Shown piece after piece: positions 11,774-22,859 of a stretch of 64,000 nt of DNA; position 1 is the first letter of the stretch, and each line of letters begins with the position of its first letter. A program made the translations under genes and the position numbers. The notes beneath the pieces are model-generated. The model worked only from the letters and a program-made list of their open reading frames with translations. It searched no databases and had not been told where the DNA came from. The DNA comes from Saccopteryx bilineata (Eukaryota > Chordata > Mammalia > Chiroptera > Emballonuridae), in contig NC_089494.1 of the NCBI RefSeq assembly GCF_036850765.1, positions 1,984,001 through 2,048,000 on the forward strand. The letters are read 5' to 3'.

Positions 11774-12370
11774 CAGGGTGTCCGTAAAGTCATGGTGCAC
11801 TTTTGACTGGTCACAGGAAAGCAACAAAAGATGATAGAAATGTGAAATCTGCACCAAATAAAAGGAAAACTCTCCCAGTTTCGTACCTATTCAGTGCAGT
11901 TCGATGTGGGCTCACGCACAGATTTTTTAGGGCTCCTTAGGTATGTATCCCGTATAGCCTCTACAGACTCGTCACTGACTGATGGCCTACCAGAACGGGG
12001 TTTCTCCACCAAATTGCCGGTTTCCTTCAACTGCTTATCCCACCGAGTAATGTTATTCCTATGGGGTAGCGCTTCATTATAAACACGTCGATATTCATGT
12101 TGCACTTTGGTCATGGATTTGAACTTAGCGAGCCACAGAACACACTGAACTTTCCTCTGTACCGTCCACATCTTGACTGGCATGGCCGTGGGCTGCTCCA
12201 CTGTATACACAGTGTTACGTCATCATCTGCACATGTGCACATGCTGCCACATCATCCTACAGAAACTGGGAGGGTTTTCCTTTTATTTGGTGCAGATTTC
12301 ACATTTCTATTGTCTTTTGTTGCTTTCCTGTGACTGACCAAAAGTGCACCATGACTTTATGGACACACTG
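11774..12370 (-). mobile_element. Mariner-type MITE with long inverted repeats
   Basis: The element is 597 bp and is bounded by TA at 11772-11773 and 12371-12372, the Tc1/mariner target duplication. The ends cagggtgtccgtaaagtcat and its partner (minus strand cagtgtgtccataaagtcat) begin inverted repeats of about 110 bp. Strand is given by the residual transposase frame. A near-identical copy in the same orientation lies at 25322-25919. The internal part keeps only the N-terminal coding end of a transposase, so it must have been moved in trans. Confidence 0.88.
11887..12210 (-). pseudogene. Truncated mariner-type transposase N-terminus (107 codons)
   Basis: A 107-residue open frame inside the MITE. 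Residues roughly 13-60 and 65-95 look like the paired helix-turn-helix DNA-binding region of mariner-family transposases, including the linker-like motif KPRSGRPSVSDE. No catalytic DDE/D domain follows; the frame stops a few codons after 'TSNCTE' where the other inverted repeat begins. The frame is intact, and the copy at 25435-25758 is identical at 102 of 107 residues, so the truncation is ancestral to both. A protein made from it could at most bind transposon ends; no function is claimed. Confidence 0.7.
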
Positions 12371-12372
12371 TA

Positions 12373-13474
12373 CTTGTGTGTCCTGTTGAAGGTACCTGTT
12401 TGGGGTAAATTCCTGGAAAGGAGACAACTGAGTCAAACGTAAGTTTAGACACACGCACCACTTTATTAGGCATTTGCCCAGTTCCCCCTTTCGCGGGCTG
12501 CCCCATTTTGCACTCCCACCAGCGGTGTGTGTGTGAGTGTGTGTGAGTGTGTGTGTGTGAGTGTGTGTGAATGTGTGTGTGTGAGTGTGTGTGTGTGAGT
12601 GTGTGTCCTCATCCTCGGCGACTGTGAGCATCATCCGTCTTTCTTTTCCCCCCAAGTCTGAGAGAAGAGAAATGGTAACTACTCTCGTTTTAATTATCAC
12701 TTGTTTAACGAGCGGGAGTGAAGCTGAACCTCTTTTCCTGTGACTCACAGCCATTTGTTATATTTTGAATGATCTGTTCCTGTCTTGGCCCGTTGTCCTA
12801 TCAGAAATGTGAATCTTTTCTTATTTGTTTATTATTATTATTTTGATATTTAAGAAAGCTTCATCATCAGGGAGAGTTCTGTTGTCTGTGATCTATGTTG
12901 CAAATGTTTCCCCTTGGTTTTCCATTGATCTTTCCAACGTTTCTGTAATTACTTGTTGCCTTTAATTACATCTGGGCCTTTCGTCCTGGCTGGACAGCCT
13001 CCCCCCTCCCACCCCTTCCCCCCCGCCCCCACCCCCGCAGTTCTAAGGGGAGCGACATGGATTTTTCTCTGGGCCACTGAGACCTCAGCTGATTCCACTC
13101 CTCTTTTCTGTCCCTCCCTCCCTCCCTCCCGCCGTGAAGAAGAGAGAAGAGCTAGGACAGCTCGCCCAGCTGGAGTCCTAGCCAGCTGGGGACGGTCCCC
13201 GGAACCCTCTCTCACAAGGCAGGGCCTGCGGCCGGTGCTTCCCGTGACAGCTGACCAGTGCGTGCAGGCCAGGCGGCTGGATTGCTGGGCCCTGGTGGGG
13301 ATCAGGGAGCAGGCTGGAAGGGGGTGGACAGTGCTGGGGACAGCAGCAGCAAGGGACATCTGACCAGCCTGACACGGTTCCCCCTGGAAGGCAGGAAAAG
13401 CCACACAAAACAGGAAAGAGAAAAACGTATTACGACAACAGTCAAGCTTACGTCCCGGCAGGGAATACCACATG
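12373..13474. other. No gene seen; TG microsatellite
   Basis: A compound gtgtgtga/TG microsatellite occupies about 12523-12606. The rest is unique sequence, first AT-rich then GC-rich, with no exon or repeat family that I can support. Confidence 0.5.
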
Positions 13475-13930
13475 CCCTGTGCCCGCCGCCCAGCGTGCCC
13501 ACCGCCCAGTGTGCCCACCTCCCCGACATGCCCACCGCCCAGCATGCCCACCGCCCAGTGTGCCCACCACCCAGCGTGCCCACCTCCCCGACGTGCCCGC
13601 CACCCAGCGTGCCCACCTCCCCGATATGCCCACCGCCCAGCGTGCCCACCGCCCAGCGTGCCCACTGCCCACTGTGCCCACCGCCCAGCGTGCCCACCAC
13701 CCAGTTTGCCCACCGCCCAGTGTGCCCACCACCCCGATGTGCCCACCGCCCAGCGTGCCCACTGCCCAGTTTGCCCACCACCCAGTGTGCCCACCTCCCC
13801 GACGTGCCCATCGCCCAGCGTGCCCGCCGCCCAGCATGCCCACCGCCCAGCGTGCCCACTGCCCAGTGTGTCCACCGCCCAGCATGCCCACCGCCCAGCG
13901 TGCCCACCGCCCAGCGTGCCCGCGTGCCTG
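13475..13930. repeat. 17-bp minisatellite, ~27 copies, open in all six frames
   Basis: The core unit is gtgcccaccgcccagc plus one base, 17 bp, with variants carrying 'ctccccgac' or 'accccgatg'. Because 17 is not a multiple of three and no unit contains a stop on either strand, long open frames run through in all six frames (209-308 codons). The predicted products are low-complexity Pro/Cys/His or Gly/Trp/Ala strings. I treat these as artefacts of the repeat. Confidence 0.95.
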
Positions 13931-14544
13931 TGTGTTTCTCAGGGAGCAGCACGCAGAGAGCTCCCGGGAGGGTTCCCCCCACCCCCGCTGTCTCCCCGTC
14001 ACTCGAGCTCTGAGGTCCTCTCGCGGGTGTGTCTCAGCCCAGCGTGTGTTCATGTTGGAGGCGGGAGTCCCTGGAGAAAGGGACACGATGTGGTTTGCTT
14101 CCCTCTAACAGGTGAGAGAGGTGGGCAGCTCATGTGTAAAGACAGATTTCTACCAACACGTGCCGCCCGCCGTTCGACGCAGAGAGTGGACGGGTGAGGA
14201 GGGGGCCGGGCTGCTGAGGTCAGCTCACGGCGGAGGTCCCACCCGCTTCCTGCAGAGGGGACGCCGTCCCCGCCAGCTCCACTCTCCCAGCCGCGGCGGT
14301 CTCCTGGGTCACCCTCTGACCAGCCTGAGGTTTGTATTTAAAAAATAAATAAATAAACCAACCCCCCAAACAAACCCAGAGGAATAAGTAGGCCCAGGCC
14401 ATGCTGTGTGGAGTCGGTGCGAGGGAACCAGGCCCACCAGAGGCGCGGGAGCGAGATGCGTGTTTATTTTTGTACAACAGCACTGTCACCAGCATGAGAG
14501 GCACTGGACATGGAAACCTCTGTCTCCCAGGCTCTCTGGGCTGT
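13931..14544. other. No gene seen
   Basis: GC-rich sequence with a short AAAT run at about 14337-14356. Nothing further is recognised. Confidence 0.4.
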
Positions 14545-14815
14545 GACGGCGTTATTATCAACAGCGGGGTTTTGTTGCTTACCTTTCTGGAGCCCGGGAT
14601 GTCCAAGATGCCGGCTCCGTCCGGTTCCGGGGAGGACCCCTTCCTGGTTCACAGCTAGCGCCTCCTCACGGGGAGGAAGGGGCCTGGGCCCATCAGTGAG
14701 GGGCTCACCCTCCTGGCTTCAGCGCCTCCCAAACGGCCTCGTCTCCTGACACCGTGGTATTGGGCACTAGGACTTCAACTTGTGAGTTTTAGGGGGACAC
14801 ACACATTCGGACCAG
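14545..14815 (-). mobile_element. MLT1-like LTR remnant
   Basis: The plus strand contains 'ttgcttacctttctggagcc' and, near the right end, 'ggacttcaacttgtgag' followed by 'gggggacacac', which match the antisense 3'-to-5' order of MLT1-type LTRs from memory. It is diverged and probably incomplete. Confidence 0.5.
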
Positions 14816-16615
14816 GGCTCCCTCGCTTCACAGCTGTCACGCTTTCTCCCAATTTCAGCCGAGACAATGCACACAGACCGCTTCCTTTCCCACTCTTTCC
14901 CGGGCATCCTTTACCCGCGTCCTCCGGGCGGCCGGGCGGTCCTCACACTCTGCCCACCGTCACCTCCATTGCCTGCCGTGGCTTCTGGGCAGGAGCAGGA
15001 GGGTGACCTCTAACACGGAGACGGAAGCCACCCCCGGGGACACAGTTGCAGAGAGGTGGCAGCGTTGACGTTCAGGAAGGTCAGTTCAAAGACGTGGACG
15101 GAGGAAGGTCAGGGGGAGGAGGTGTCCTTGGCAAGGTGTCCTTCCCTCTCAGGTCAGTGGGGACAGTTCAAGGATGAGAGGGGGAACGAGTGACAAGGGC
15201 CAGATAAACGTGATCCCAAAACTCAGAGTGTCCACACTGTGTGCTTTGGGAGAAGACAGAGAAATGGCAGGTCCCCAGGAGGTTAGCCCGGGACCCTTTG
15301 CTGGACACGCGGAGTTGGGGAGACCAGGCGATGCGAGGCCACTGGACAGTGGACTGACAGGGACCCCCGGTGGGAAGACTGCTGGTGGAGGGGGTGTGTA
15401 ATGCCGGTGGCCGAGGCCAGGCAGGTCCACACTGGATTCGGGCAGACAGTAGAAAAACTGCGGAACTGGAGAGGGGTGGGCCATTCTGTTTAATAGTCTC
15501 ACAACGGGGGATGTGCACACAGGCAGGGGAAGGGGACCCGCCTGCCAGGCACACAAACAGCAAAGTTGCCCCTTCCAGTGGCAGGCAGGCAAGCCACCAC
15601 CCACAGTCCCCCACCTCTCATCTCTCTTGAGTGCAAGCACCCGCAGCCTTATACAGGCCATGCCCACGCCTCTGCCAGGTGCTCACGCTCTAATCAAGCA
15701 GAGTGCCAGCAGCGGTAGACCCGTGAGCAAGCCTAACATGCTGCCCCCCAGGGGTTATTAAGGCAGGCAAAGAAAGGAGCCATGGCCCCCAGGGCAGCTG
15801 GCTGGGGGCAGTTCCCTTCACCGTCTCTGTGCTGCTTCTCCCGGGAGAACCCCCCGCATGACCTGGCACCTGACTGGGCCGCCTGGAGACCGGGGGGCCC
15901 GGGCAGGCGTGTGCCCTAAGGAGGACCCATTACAGGAAACCACCTGGCCTCTGCCTGGGTGTCTCCCGCTGTGGCCTCTGAGCCGTGGTGGGTTCTCGAG
16001 CTCTGAAGGCACTGGGCGGAGTCAGGGTCCGTGGCTGGCATCCAGAGACCCGCCCCATCCGCAGGTGGGCCCGGGGGAGGGGCCAGTGAGCAGACAGGAC
16101 AGGGTGTGACCAGGGGGACCCGGGGTGCAGGGCGAGGGGTCTCACTGCCATTGCCAGGAGGGCCAAGTGGACCCTCTCTGCACCCTGGGGCGGCGCCCGG
16201 GATGAGCCCGCTCCCTCCGCCCCTTGGACGTGATGACTGCAGATGCACCCCCTGAACAGACAGACCCTGAACCTCCCACCAGACGTCTGCCGCTCCTGCC
16301 AGGAGAGTCGTGCAGATCGCCCGGGGCTTCTGGGCACCGTCTGTGATTCTGTGTCACTTGACTGTGTTGAAGTCTGGATGTTTCCTGCGGTGGGAGGAGG
16401 TGCCCGATTTCTTCACTGAACCTCGACCCCTTCGAGTCCGAACGGAGCGGACAGTGTCCGTAAGTCCCAGACGAGAGGAACAGAGGACACGTCAACACCT
16501 TCCTTCTTTAACACCGCCTCCCGGCGGGGACAGCGGTCTGCGCTGGCTGACACCATGAGCCCGGCGAGCGCCCAGGGCTGCCCAGGGTGCCACCCCAGAG
16601 AGGCCGTTCGCCCCG
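14816..16615. other. Unique GC-rich sequence, no gene seen
   Basis: Several overlapping open frames of 70-172 codons on both strands lack domains, consistent splice signals or codon-usage bias that I can recognise. No repeat family is supported. Confidence 0.4.
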
Positions 16616-16835
16616 CTCCTTGCGTTTTGCTTGATGACAGACCTCGGCAAATTTCTAGAGGAGCATAATGAGCTTAATTTTGGAATGGTGAAGGTTGTGA
16701 TTAGAATCATCTCCCTCCGAAGCAGTGTAAATAATTCATTTGCAAAACTCCAGCTGAAGTCTCTAATTAGCCTCTTGCCGGGCACATCCAGGAGGCTGCT
16801 TCCTCCAGCGGCAAAATCTTGTTTTGTTTGGGGTT
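16616..16835. promoter_or_regulatory. Candidate conserved noncoding element
   Basis: About 220 bp of AT-leaning, non-repetitive sequence stands out from GC-rich surroundings. It contains homeodomain-type words (gcttaatttt, ctctaattagcc, aataattcatttgc) and no interspersed-repeat signature. This composition is typical of deeply conserved enhancers, but conservation itself cannot be seen from one genome. The call is an inference. Confidence 0.35.
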
Positions 16836-18394
16836 TTTCTGTTCTTTGTTTGGACCCTGTCTGCACTCGCTGGGCTAAGAAGTCAGCCTCACCTTGTTTC
16901 TTCTGTTTTTAAACTTTGTTTCCACGATGCCCGCCTCTCCCATCCCTCAGGGGTGCCCGGCAGGTGGGGACCCTGTTGGTGGAGGGATAGGACTTGTTCA
17001 TCGATCTTGCTGCAATTCTCGGATTTACGGAGCAGACATGTCTGTCTCACCGGGTCACGGGTGTCACCAAGCACCCGGAAGGCCGGCTGCCTGGGGCCCC
17101 TGCCTGCCCTCTGACCTCCACGCCAGAAACCAGGCAGGTGAGGGGTGGTGTCCTTGGGGGGACCAGCATGGCTTCCCACCGTGGCTCTGGGTGCTGGCTC
17201 TGAAGTCCAAGGGGGTGGGTCTCTGATGCCCCATAAACTGGCCTGCCTTCCTCCTGCTGGTCCTGACACAGGTGACTGCCCAGGCGCACCTGGAGCACGA
17301 CGCCTGCAGAGGACGCTGCCCCGTGAAGAGCTCAGCTCCACGCCTCCCCTCCCCTGAGCCCAGGGCTGGGGGGAACAGAGAGGAGTTGCAGGGCGTGGGG
17401 CGGAAGGCAACAGAAGCGTGCTGCTTCTGACCCAAAGGGACAAGCATGGAACCTATCCCACTGGCGGCCGGCCCAGAGTCCAAAAGAGCTCTTGCAGGGG
17501 CCTCCAGGGACCTCTCCCCAAGCTGCGGCCCCTCCCACTGCAGGCCACGCCCTCTGCCCGACCAAGCCACGCCCTCTATGTGGCCACGCCCCCTGAGAGT
17601 CTTGCTGTGGGGCCTTCTTCCAAATGGTGAGGCAGGTGGGGTCATGGGTTCTAACCTTTGTTGGAGGTGAGACAGGAGAGGGTTAAATGAGGAAGTTCAC
17701 GTTTTCCAGGAAACACACTGTCCCACTCGGTGAAACCCCAGTTTTTGGAGCCCAGCCCCAGGCCAGCCCCTGGTGACCCCTTAGGAACACGGCTGCAGTG
17801 TCCCCTGCTGTGGCGTGGCTGGTGGAGGGGTGGGACTCGGGCCTCTCTTGCTGGAGATGGACAGGCCCTCACCTCCATCGAGGTAGAGAAAGACCCCCCC
17901 ATCCCCCAGCAAGGACCACGTGGGCTTTGAGTGCGGCCCCCAGGACGGGCCACCGCTCTGTAGTTAAGTCCTGGGGTCCCGGTCCATGGGGGCCTCGTGC
18001 CTGCTGGTCCCCCTCCTGCCTGCTCAGCTCTGGACGGAAAGCGCGTGTCTGTGGGTTTTCTCTCCAGGCCGCCTGCCTGGACTGGATGCCTGTCGTTACC
18101 AGATGATGACTGGATCTGGGGAAGGCCCAGGCCGGACCCTGACTTCGCTTCTCTCTGCTCGGAGGATAAGCTGGCTTGTGAGGCTGTGGACTCAGGAACT
18201 TGGCCTCGTCAACACGGATCGTTCCAAATCTGACGTCAGCTCGATGTATGTGCAACCTCTTCACCTCCGCTGTGTGCGAGTCCTCCAGACAGCGGCCACA
18301 CGGAGGGGACGTAATGACAGGGAAGGGCCCTCTGGGGGGTGTTTATTTACCGTGGGGGGGGATAAAGAGCCCTCCCTGCAACTTCTGCTGGGTG
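16836..18394. other. Unique GC-rich sequence, no gene seen
   Basis: Three CCACGCCC-like boxes cluster at about 17545-17592. Open frames up to 193 codons overlap on both strands without domains. No exon is called. Confidence 0.4.
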
Positions 18395-18690
18395 CCCCAC
18401 TCTCTAATTAAGTTTACCCCTGATTACTGCTCAGGAGGGGCTATGGAGGAGGCCCGGAGGGGGCTTCTTCGGGCTGATAAACTCCAGGAAAGTGAGATAA
18501 AAGTTCACAGGAATGGGTCCAATCTGAATTCCTAGAAAAAGGCTGTGTGTGGTGTATATAAAGGAGCAGAAGAGGAAAGCTGTTTGCACAAATCAAAAAT
18601 ATGTATTTTTAAAGATGCTGGTCAAATGCATGCTCATTTACCTGAATCGTACAATCTCTATGGTTCCTGTACCTTTGTTCTTAGGAAAAG
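18395..18690. promoter_or_regulatory. Candidate regulatory block with TATA, GATA and homeodomain words
   Basis: Contains tctaattaagtttac, two GATA-type sites (gctgataaac and tgagataaaag), and a good TATA box, gtgtatataaaggagc, near 18552. The sequence is non-repetitive and differs in composition from its flanks. It could be an enhancer or a small promoter; no downstream gene is recognised, so the role is uncertain. Confidence 0.3.
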
Positions 18691-18694
18691 CGGC

Positions 18695-18696
<2 letters not shown>

Positions 18697-18732
<36 letters not shown>
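18697..18732. repeat. ATT trinucleotide microsatellite
   Basis: About 12 uninterrupted ATT/TTA units. Confidence 0.95.
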
Positions 18733-18738
<6 letters not shown>

Positions 18739-18984
18739 TCCATAAAACTGAATGTTCCCGTCAGGACGTAGATGTCCCGCGTTAACGTTTACTTCTGTCC
18801 CCTGGGCGACCTTGGGTGTTTCGGCTTCCTCAAACTTCAATCTATTACAATATCTAAAATATTTTTTTCCTAAACAAAGTTCCACTCTTCAAATCACTCA
18901 GCCCCTCCCTGGGAAGCCACGTGAAAAACATTTAAACAAATCTGGATCCTTAAGTAATTATCTTCCCCATCTCTGAGTCAGATG

Positions 18985-19745
18985 CCTGATCTTAACTTAA
19001 TTTTATGGCTAAAAACAGATAAACCTGCTTGGAGGCCGAGTGCTCTTCTTCTTCTTCTTCTTCTTCTTCTTCTTTTTTGTTACTTGCTGAGGAGAGACTG
19101 AAATACAAAGAAACAATGGCTAGACCATAGATAAAAATAGAACTCCCACCCACAGCATGCAGCAGCCAGCCCAGTAACCCCACCCCTTGTCTACAGTAAC
19201 CAGCCCAGGATACAATACCAGGATACAATACTTTCTCTATGATAATCAGCCCAGGAAACAACCCCTTGACAGCAGTTACCAGCCCAGGAAGCTGGTCACT
19301 GTCTACAAGTCAAACTTGTGTTATTGTGCAAAGTCAGACCTCTGTCTCTAGTAACAATCCAAGATGTGAACAAATAACACTGTAACAATTGGCCCCTAAA
19401 CAACTGAAACTTGATTAATAACTGATTATCCCTAATAATCTGTCCTCACTTTCAATTTAGGAACAACCAGAGAAAGCTAAACATGCACCCCAACAAGCCA
19501 CATGGGATGCCCCACCTCTGCTAGCACCCCTCCCCCCAGCTTTCCCAGGTCCCTGGCTCCCCTCAGAGCACCTGAGCCTCCCTCTGTCCACCATGAAGCC
19601 TCCTCCCATAACTGCCTTGAGTCTCTGCCCAACACAGTGACAGTGCTGACCCCTTGCAGCCGCATTTCTGAGTGAACAGCCTTCATCTTCTCATTTCAGT
19701 CATCTTTACTTACTTCCATAGGAGGAAGTGCCCTGAGGACACAGG
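18985..19745 (-). mobile_element. Unclassified dispersed repeat (retroposon- or LTR-like), single-unit copy
   Basis: Its reverse complement matches the sequence flanking the large array at 53.9-57.56 kb: shared words include 'gttcactcagaa', 'ttggggtgcatgtttagc', 'agacagaggtctgactt' and 'agtttgacttgtag'. On the minus strand it ends in an A-rich stretch and a GAA run (plus-strand TTC at 19044-19074), like a retroposon tail. One copy of the 38-bp unit (cactgtcactgtgttgggca on the minus strand, near 19625-19665) is present. The family is not identified. Confidence 0.65.
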
Positions 19746-19844
19746 GGCATGAATTGGCCACAAGTGGCAGCATTGTCTGCCTAACCTAAGAGCAGAGCCG
19801 ACAAGTCAAACAAGAAATTGCAGGAGACATGGCTGCCCTGAACA

Positions 19845-20335
19845 TGATGTTTAAATCTACGTGTTAACTTGACAGGGCCACCGGGTGCCCTGATATTTGA
19901 TCAAATATTATTCTGGGTGTTTCTGTGAGAATTCTTGGGTGAGAAGCATAAGGCCCTCCCTCCCTAATATGGGTGGGCCTCACCCAATCAATTGAAGGCC
20001 TGAACAGAAAAGAAAGTGTAACTGTCCCTCAAGGAAGAGGGAATTACTGTTGCCTGACAGTCTTTAACCTGGAACATCATTTTTTTTTTTTTCCGAGCCT
20101 TTGGACAGAACCTGAAATATCTGCTTTGCTCAGGACTTGAACAGCCCAGCATTCAAACTGGAACTTAAACCATAGACCCTCTGGACTGCCGCCCTGCTAA
20201 CTTACCCCACAGAACCTGGGACTTGCCGGCCTCCATAATTGCATGAGCCAATTCCTTAAGGTCAATCTCTTACGTATAGGTACACACACGCACGCATGCT
20301 GTTGGCTGTGTCTCTCTGGAGCACCCTGGAGGATG
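19845..20335 (-). mobile_element. MLT2-like ERVL LTR remnant
   Basis: The plus strand shows the antisense order expected of MLT2 LTRs: 'gttaacttgacagggcca', 'tattattctgggtgtttctg', 'gggtgggcctcacccaatca', 'gggacttgccggcctcc', then 'gagccaattccttaaggt' and 'ctctggagcaccctgg'. It is nearly full length and diverged. Identification is from memory of the family. Confidence 0.7.
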
Positions 20336-20746
20336 TCTCTCGGCCAGCGTCTCAGGTGGGCAGGGGGCGTCGTGGCAAAGACCTGGGACTCCGCAGGGAC
20401 ACCGAGACCTGGGCAGTTTCGCCGAGAGTGGCTCTGCTGCCGTGAGGACACCCCGGTAGGCGTCTCTCAAGGAGGCAACTTTGTTGCTTTCACACAGAAG
20501 ACGAGTTCACAGATCAAAGAGACAAACCACCACACAGTCGACTTGGAAACGGTTGTGGTAACGCCCAACCTCCCTTTAAAATTCTTCGCCAGCTAGGGAT
20601 AGAGAAGGAACCTTCCTCTCACGTGACAGCAGGTGGCATGCAGCTAAACCTCGTCCTTAGTAGTGAGAAGTGGAAGCCTCCTCCTGAACGTCCCGGAAAG
20701 GAGGCAAGCGGGCTCCCTGCCCCCACCTGCCGGTCCGCCTCGTCCT
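20336..20746. other. No feature seen
   Basis: Unique sequence without a supported gene or repeat. Confidence 0.4.
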
Positions 20747-21058
20747 GGAGGTGTGAGTGACCCAGCCAGGAACAGAAGAAAAATACGCAGAAGGAGTGAA
20801 AGCGCAAGGGACAAGATGGTCATTGGAGGTGTGAGTGACCCAGCCAGGAACTGAAGAAAAATACACAGAAGGAGTGAAAGCGCAAGGGACAAGATGGTCA
20901 TTGGAGGTGTGAGCGACCCAGCCAGGAACAGAAGAAAAATACGCAGAAGGAGTGAAAGCGCAAGGGACAAGATGGTCATTGGAGGTGTGAGTGACCCAGC
21001 CAGGAACTGAAGAAAAATACACAGAAGGAGTGAAAGCGCAAGGGACAAGACGGTCATG
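20747..21058. repeat. 78-bp minisatellite, exactly 4 copies, dimeric
   Basis: The anchor gtgtgagygaccc recurs at 20751, 20829, 20907 and 20985, an exact 78-bp spacing. Units alternate between 'ggaacagaag...acgcag' and 'ggaactgaag...acacag', indicating duplication of a 156-bp dimer. 78 is a multiple of three, so a 26-residue hydrophobic motif repeats in frame on the minus strand; there is no evidence that it is coding. Confidence 0.95.
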
Positions 21059-21119
21059 AGTTGCGGATGTTACAATCGTGTGTTGGTGCCTAAGAAGCAC
21101 AAAAGAGAATCTAAGGTGA

Positions 21120-21480
21120 ATTTATGGGAATTAATAAGGATCTAAAATCAATAGGCCAGAAACAATTACATTTCTACACACCGGAAACAAAGAGAAACAG
21201 AAATAGAAAAGCATGTAATTTAAAAATAGCGTTTAAAAGTGACATCCCTAGTAATAAGGTTAAACAAAATGCACAAGAATATGAAATACTTAATATGTAA
21301 AGATGGAGATTCTTCCCACAGAGGTTAGGAATGTAGATTTTGTGCAATCCCAACTGAAAAGTTCACAATTAGGCTTTCTTTCTTTTTCTGGTGGGATTTG
21401 ACACCAAAATGAATATAAAAATAAAGAGTCAAGAAGTGTGAAGACATTTTTGAAAATCAACCACATAGTGGGCACTTGAC
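21120..21480 (+). mobile_element. L1 ORF2-like remnant
   Basis: Words such as 'acatttctacacacc', 'gtgacatccctag' and 'gtgcaatcccaactgaaa' recall the sense strand of L1 ORF2. It is highly diverged and has no open frame of note. Confidence 0.45.
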
Positions 21481-22139
21481 CTGGGAAACACCCATCCGTA
21501 TGATAATGTTATAATAATTAGTTGTGCGATATTGGCCTAGAGAGGGACAATTAGAACAACGGAACAGAACGTAACATCTCAGAACAGCACATCCCATCTA
21601 GAGGTCCTTGGTATTTCAGATCACTGGGTGAAGGATGGACTTCGTGTCACCAGGCCTGGGACGATTGGATGTGCATCTGGGGACATGATGGCCATGGTGG
21701 ACTTCGGTTTTTTTTGCACTGGCTGCAGCCCCGTCCACAGACTCTTCCCTCAGTGTGGCCTTGGCACTGCGTCTGCGTTCTCTCCCCTCGGACCGGGGTG
21801 GACCTTGGTGGAAACACCCTGGCCAGCAGTCCGGGCAGAGGGGCCTCTTGGTGGCTGCCGAGGCTGGTCAGGAAAGCCCCACGGCTTCCCGCTGGCTGCC
21901 CCCTGTTGCTCTCCGCACGCTCGCCCCTGAACCCCAGCCGCCACCCTGAGAAGTAACCAGAGCCAGCCCATGTGGAGAAACCCACCCACGTGAAGGGAAC
22001 AGACCTTCTGGGGCTCCAGCCCTCAGCCTCCCACTGGTCCTCAGACCCAGAGAGTGCTGGACCTAACAGACACACAACCCAAACGGAACCCTCCCCTGCC
22101 GAGCTCTCTGTGAATTCCTCACCCACAGGCCAGTACACT
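21481..22139. other. No gene seen
   Basis: Mixed unique sequence. The overlapping open frames around 21628-22348 lack domains. Confidence 0.4.
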
Positions 22140-22750
22140 CCTGACAGTGTGCTCCATCCACCCCATCGGGGGTTGGAGAAATGCCGACTAAACCACGGTG
22201 AGATACCTCCAGGCCAGCAAAAACAAAAACAAAAACGTGACAATGCCGAATGTCCCCAGGGTGCGGCCCAATAGGAACTGGGACACAGCTGAGAAAGTCC
22301 ACATTGCCCCCCCCCAAGGGTGACGTTTTCTAGCGAGGTTGAAGACACACTTCCTTATGAACTGGTGGGTCACGCCCCGTAATCCCTAGAGATTCTCGTG
22401 TCCCGGGAACTAGAAGGATTCCAGAACCTTCCAGGCACACTCCTTCTCGTCACCCCAGATGCCCTTCTGTGTACAAAGGATCGGTCAGTTGTGACATATT
22501 TATTCAACCAAAAAAGTTAAGGAGCTATATCGTGTACCCACAACAAAGTGGAGGAACTCACCGGCATGAGCTCAGGAGGCAGCTCAGCCAGAGAGCACAG
22601 GCGGCTCCAGCCGGGTTCAGCTGCACGTCTGGGGAAGAAACAGAACAGCAAGGGGCGGCCACTGCAGACCTTAGGACCGCGGCCACCCTCACGGGTGGGT
22701 GGGCAGGAGGAGGGTGTGACCAGCGAAGCTTCCTGGGCTGACAGTGCTCT
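22140..22750 (+). mobile_element. L1 3'-end-like remnant
   Basis: Contains 'ccacggtgagatacctcc' and, further on, 'gacatatttattcaacc', which resemble the end of L1 ORF2 and its 3' region in sense orientation. The match is weak and GC-drifted. Confidence 0.4.
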
Positions 22751-22859
22751 GTTTCCTGATTACAGAGGAATTATCTTTGTAATTAATGTATATTAATATA
22801 TATTTTTATATATGTCAGTAACACTTGTTTTAAATTAGAAGTAATCATTTTATTTTATT

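Noticed and set aside
12949..14197. Long frames on both strands, up to 308 codons
   Set aside because: Produced by the stop-free 17-bp minisatellite in all six frames.
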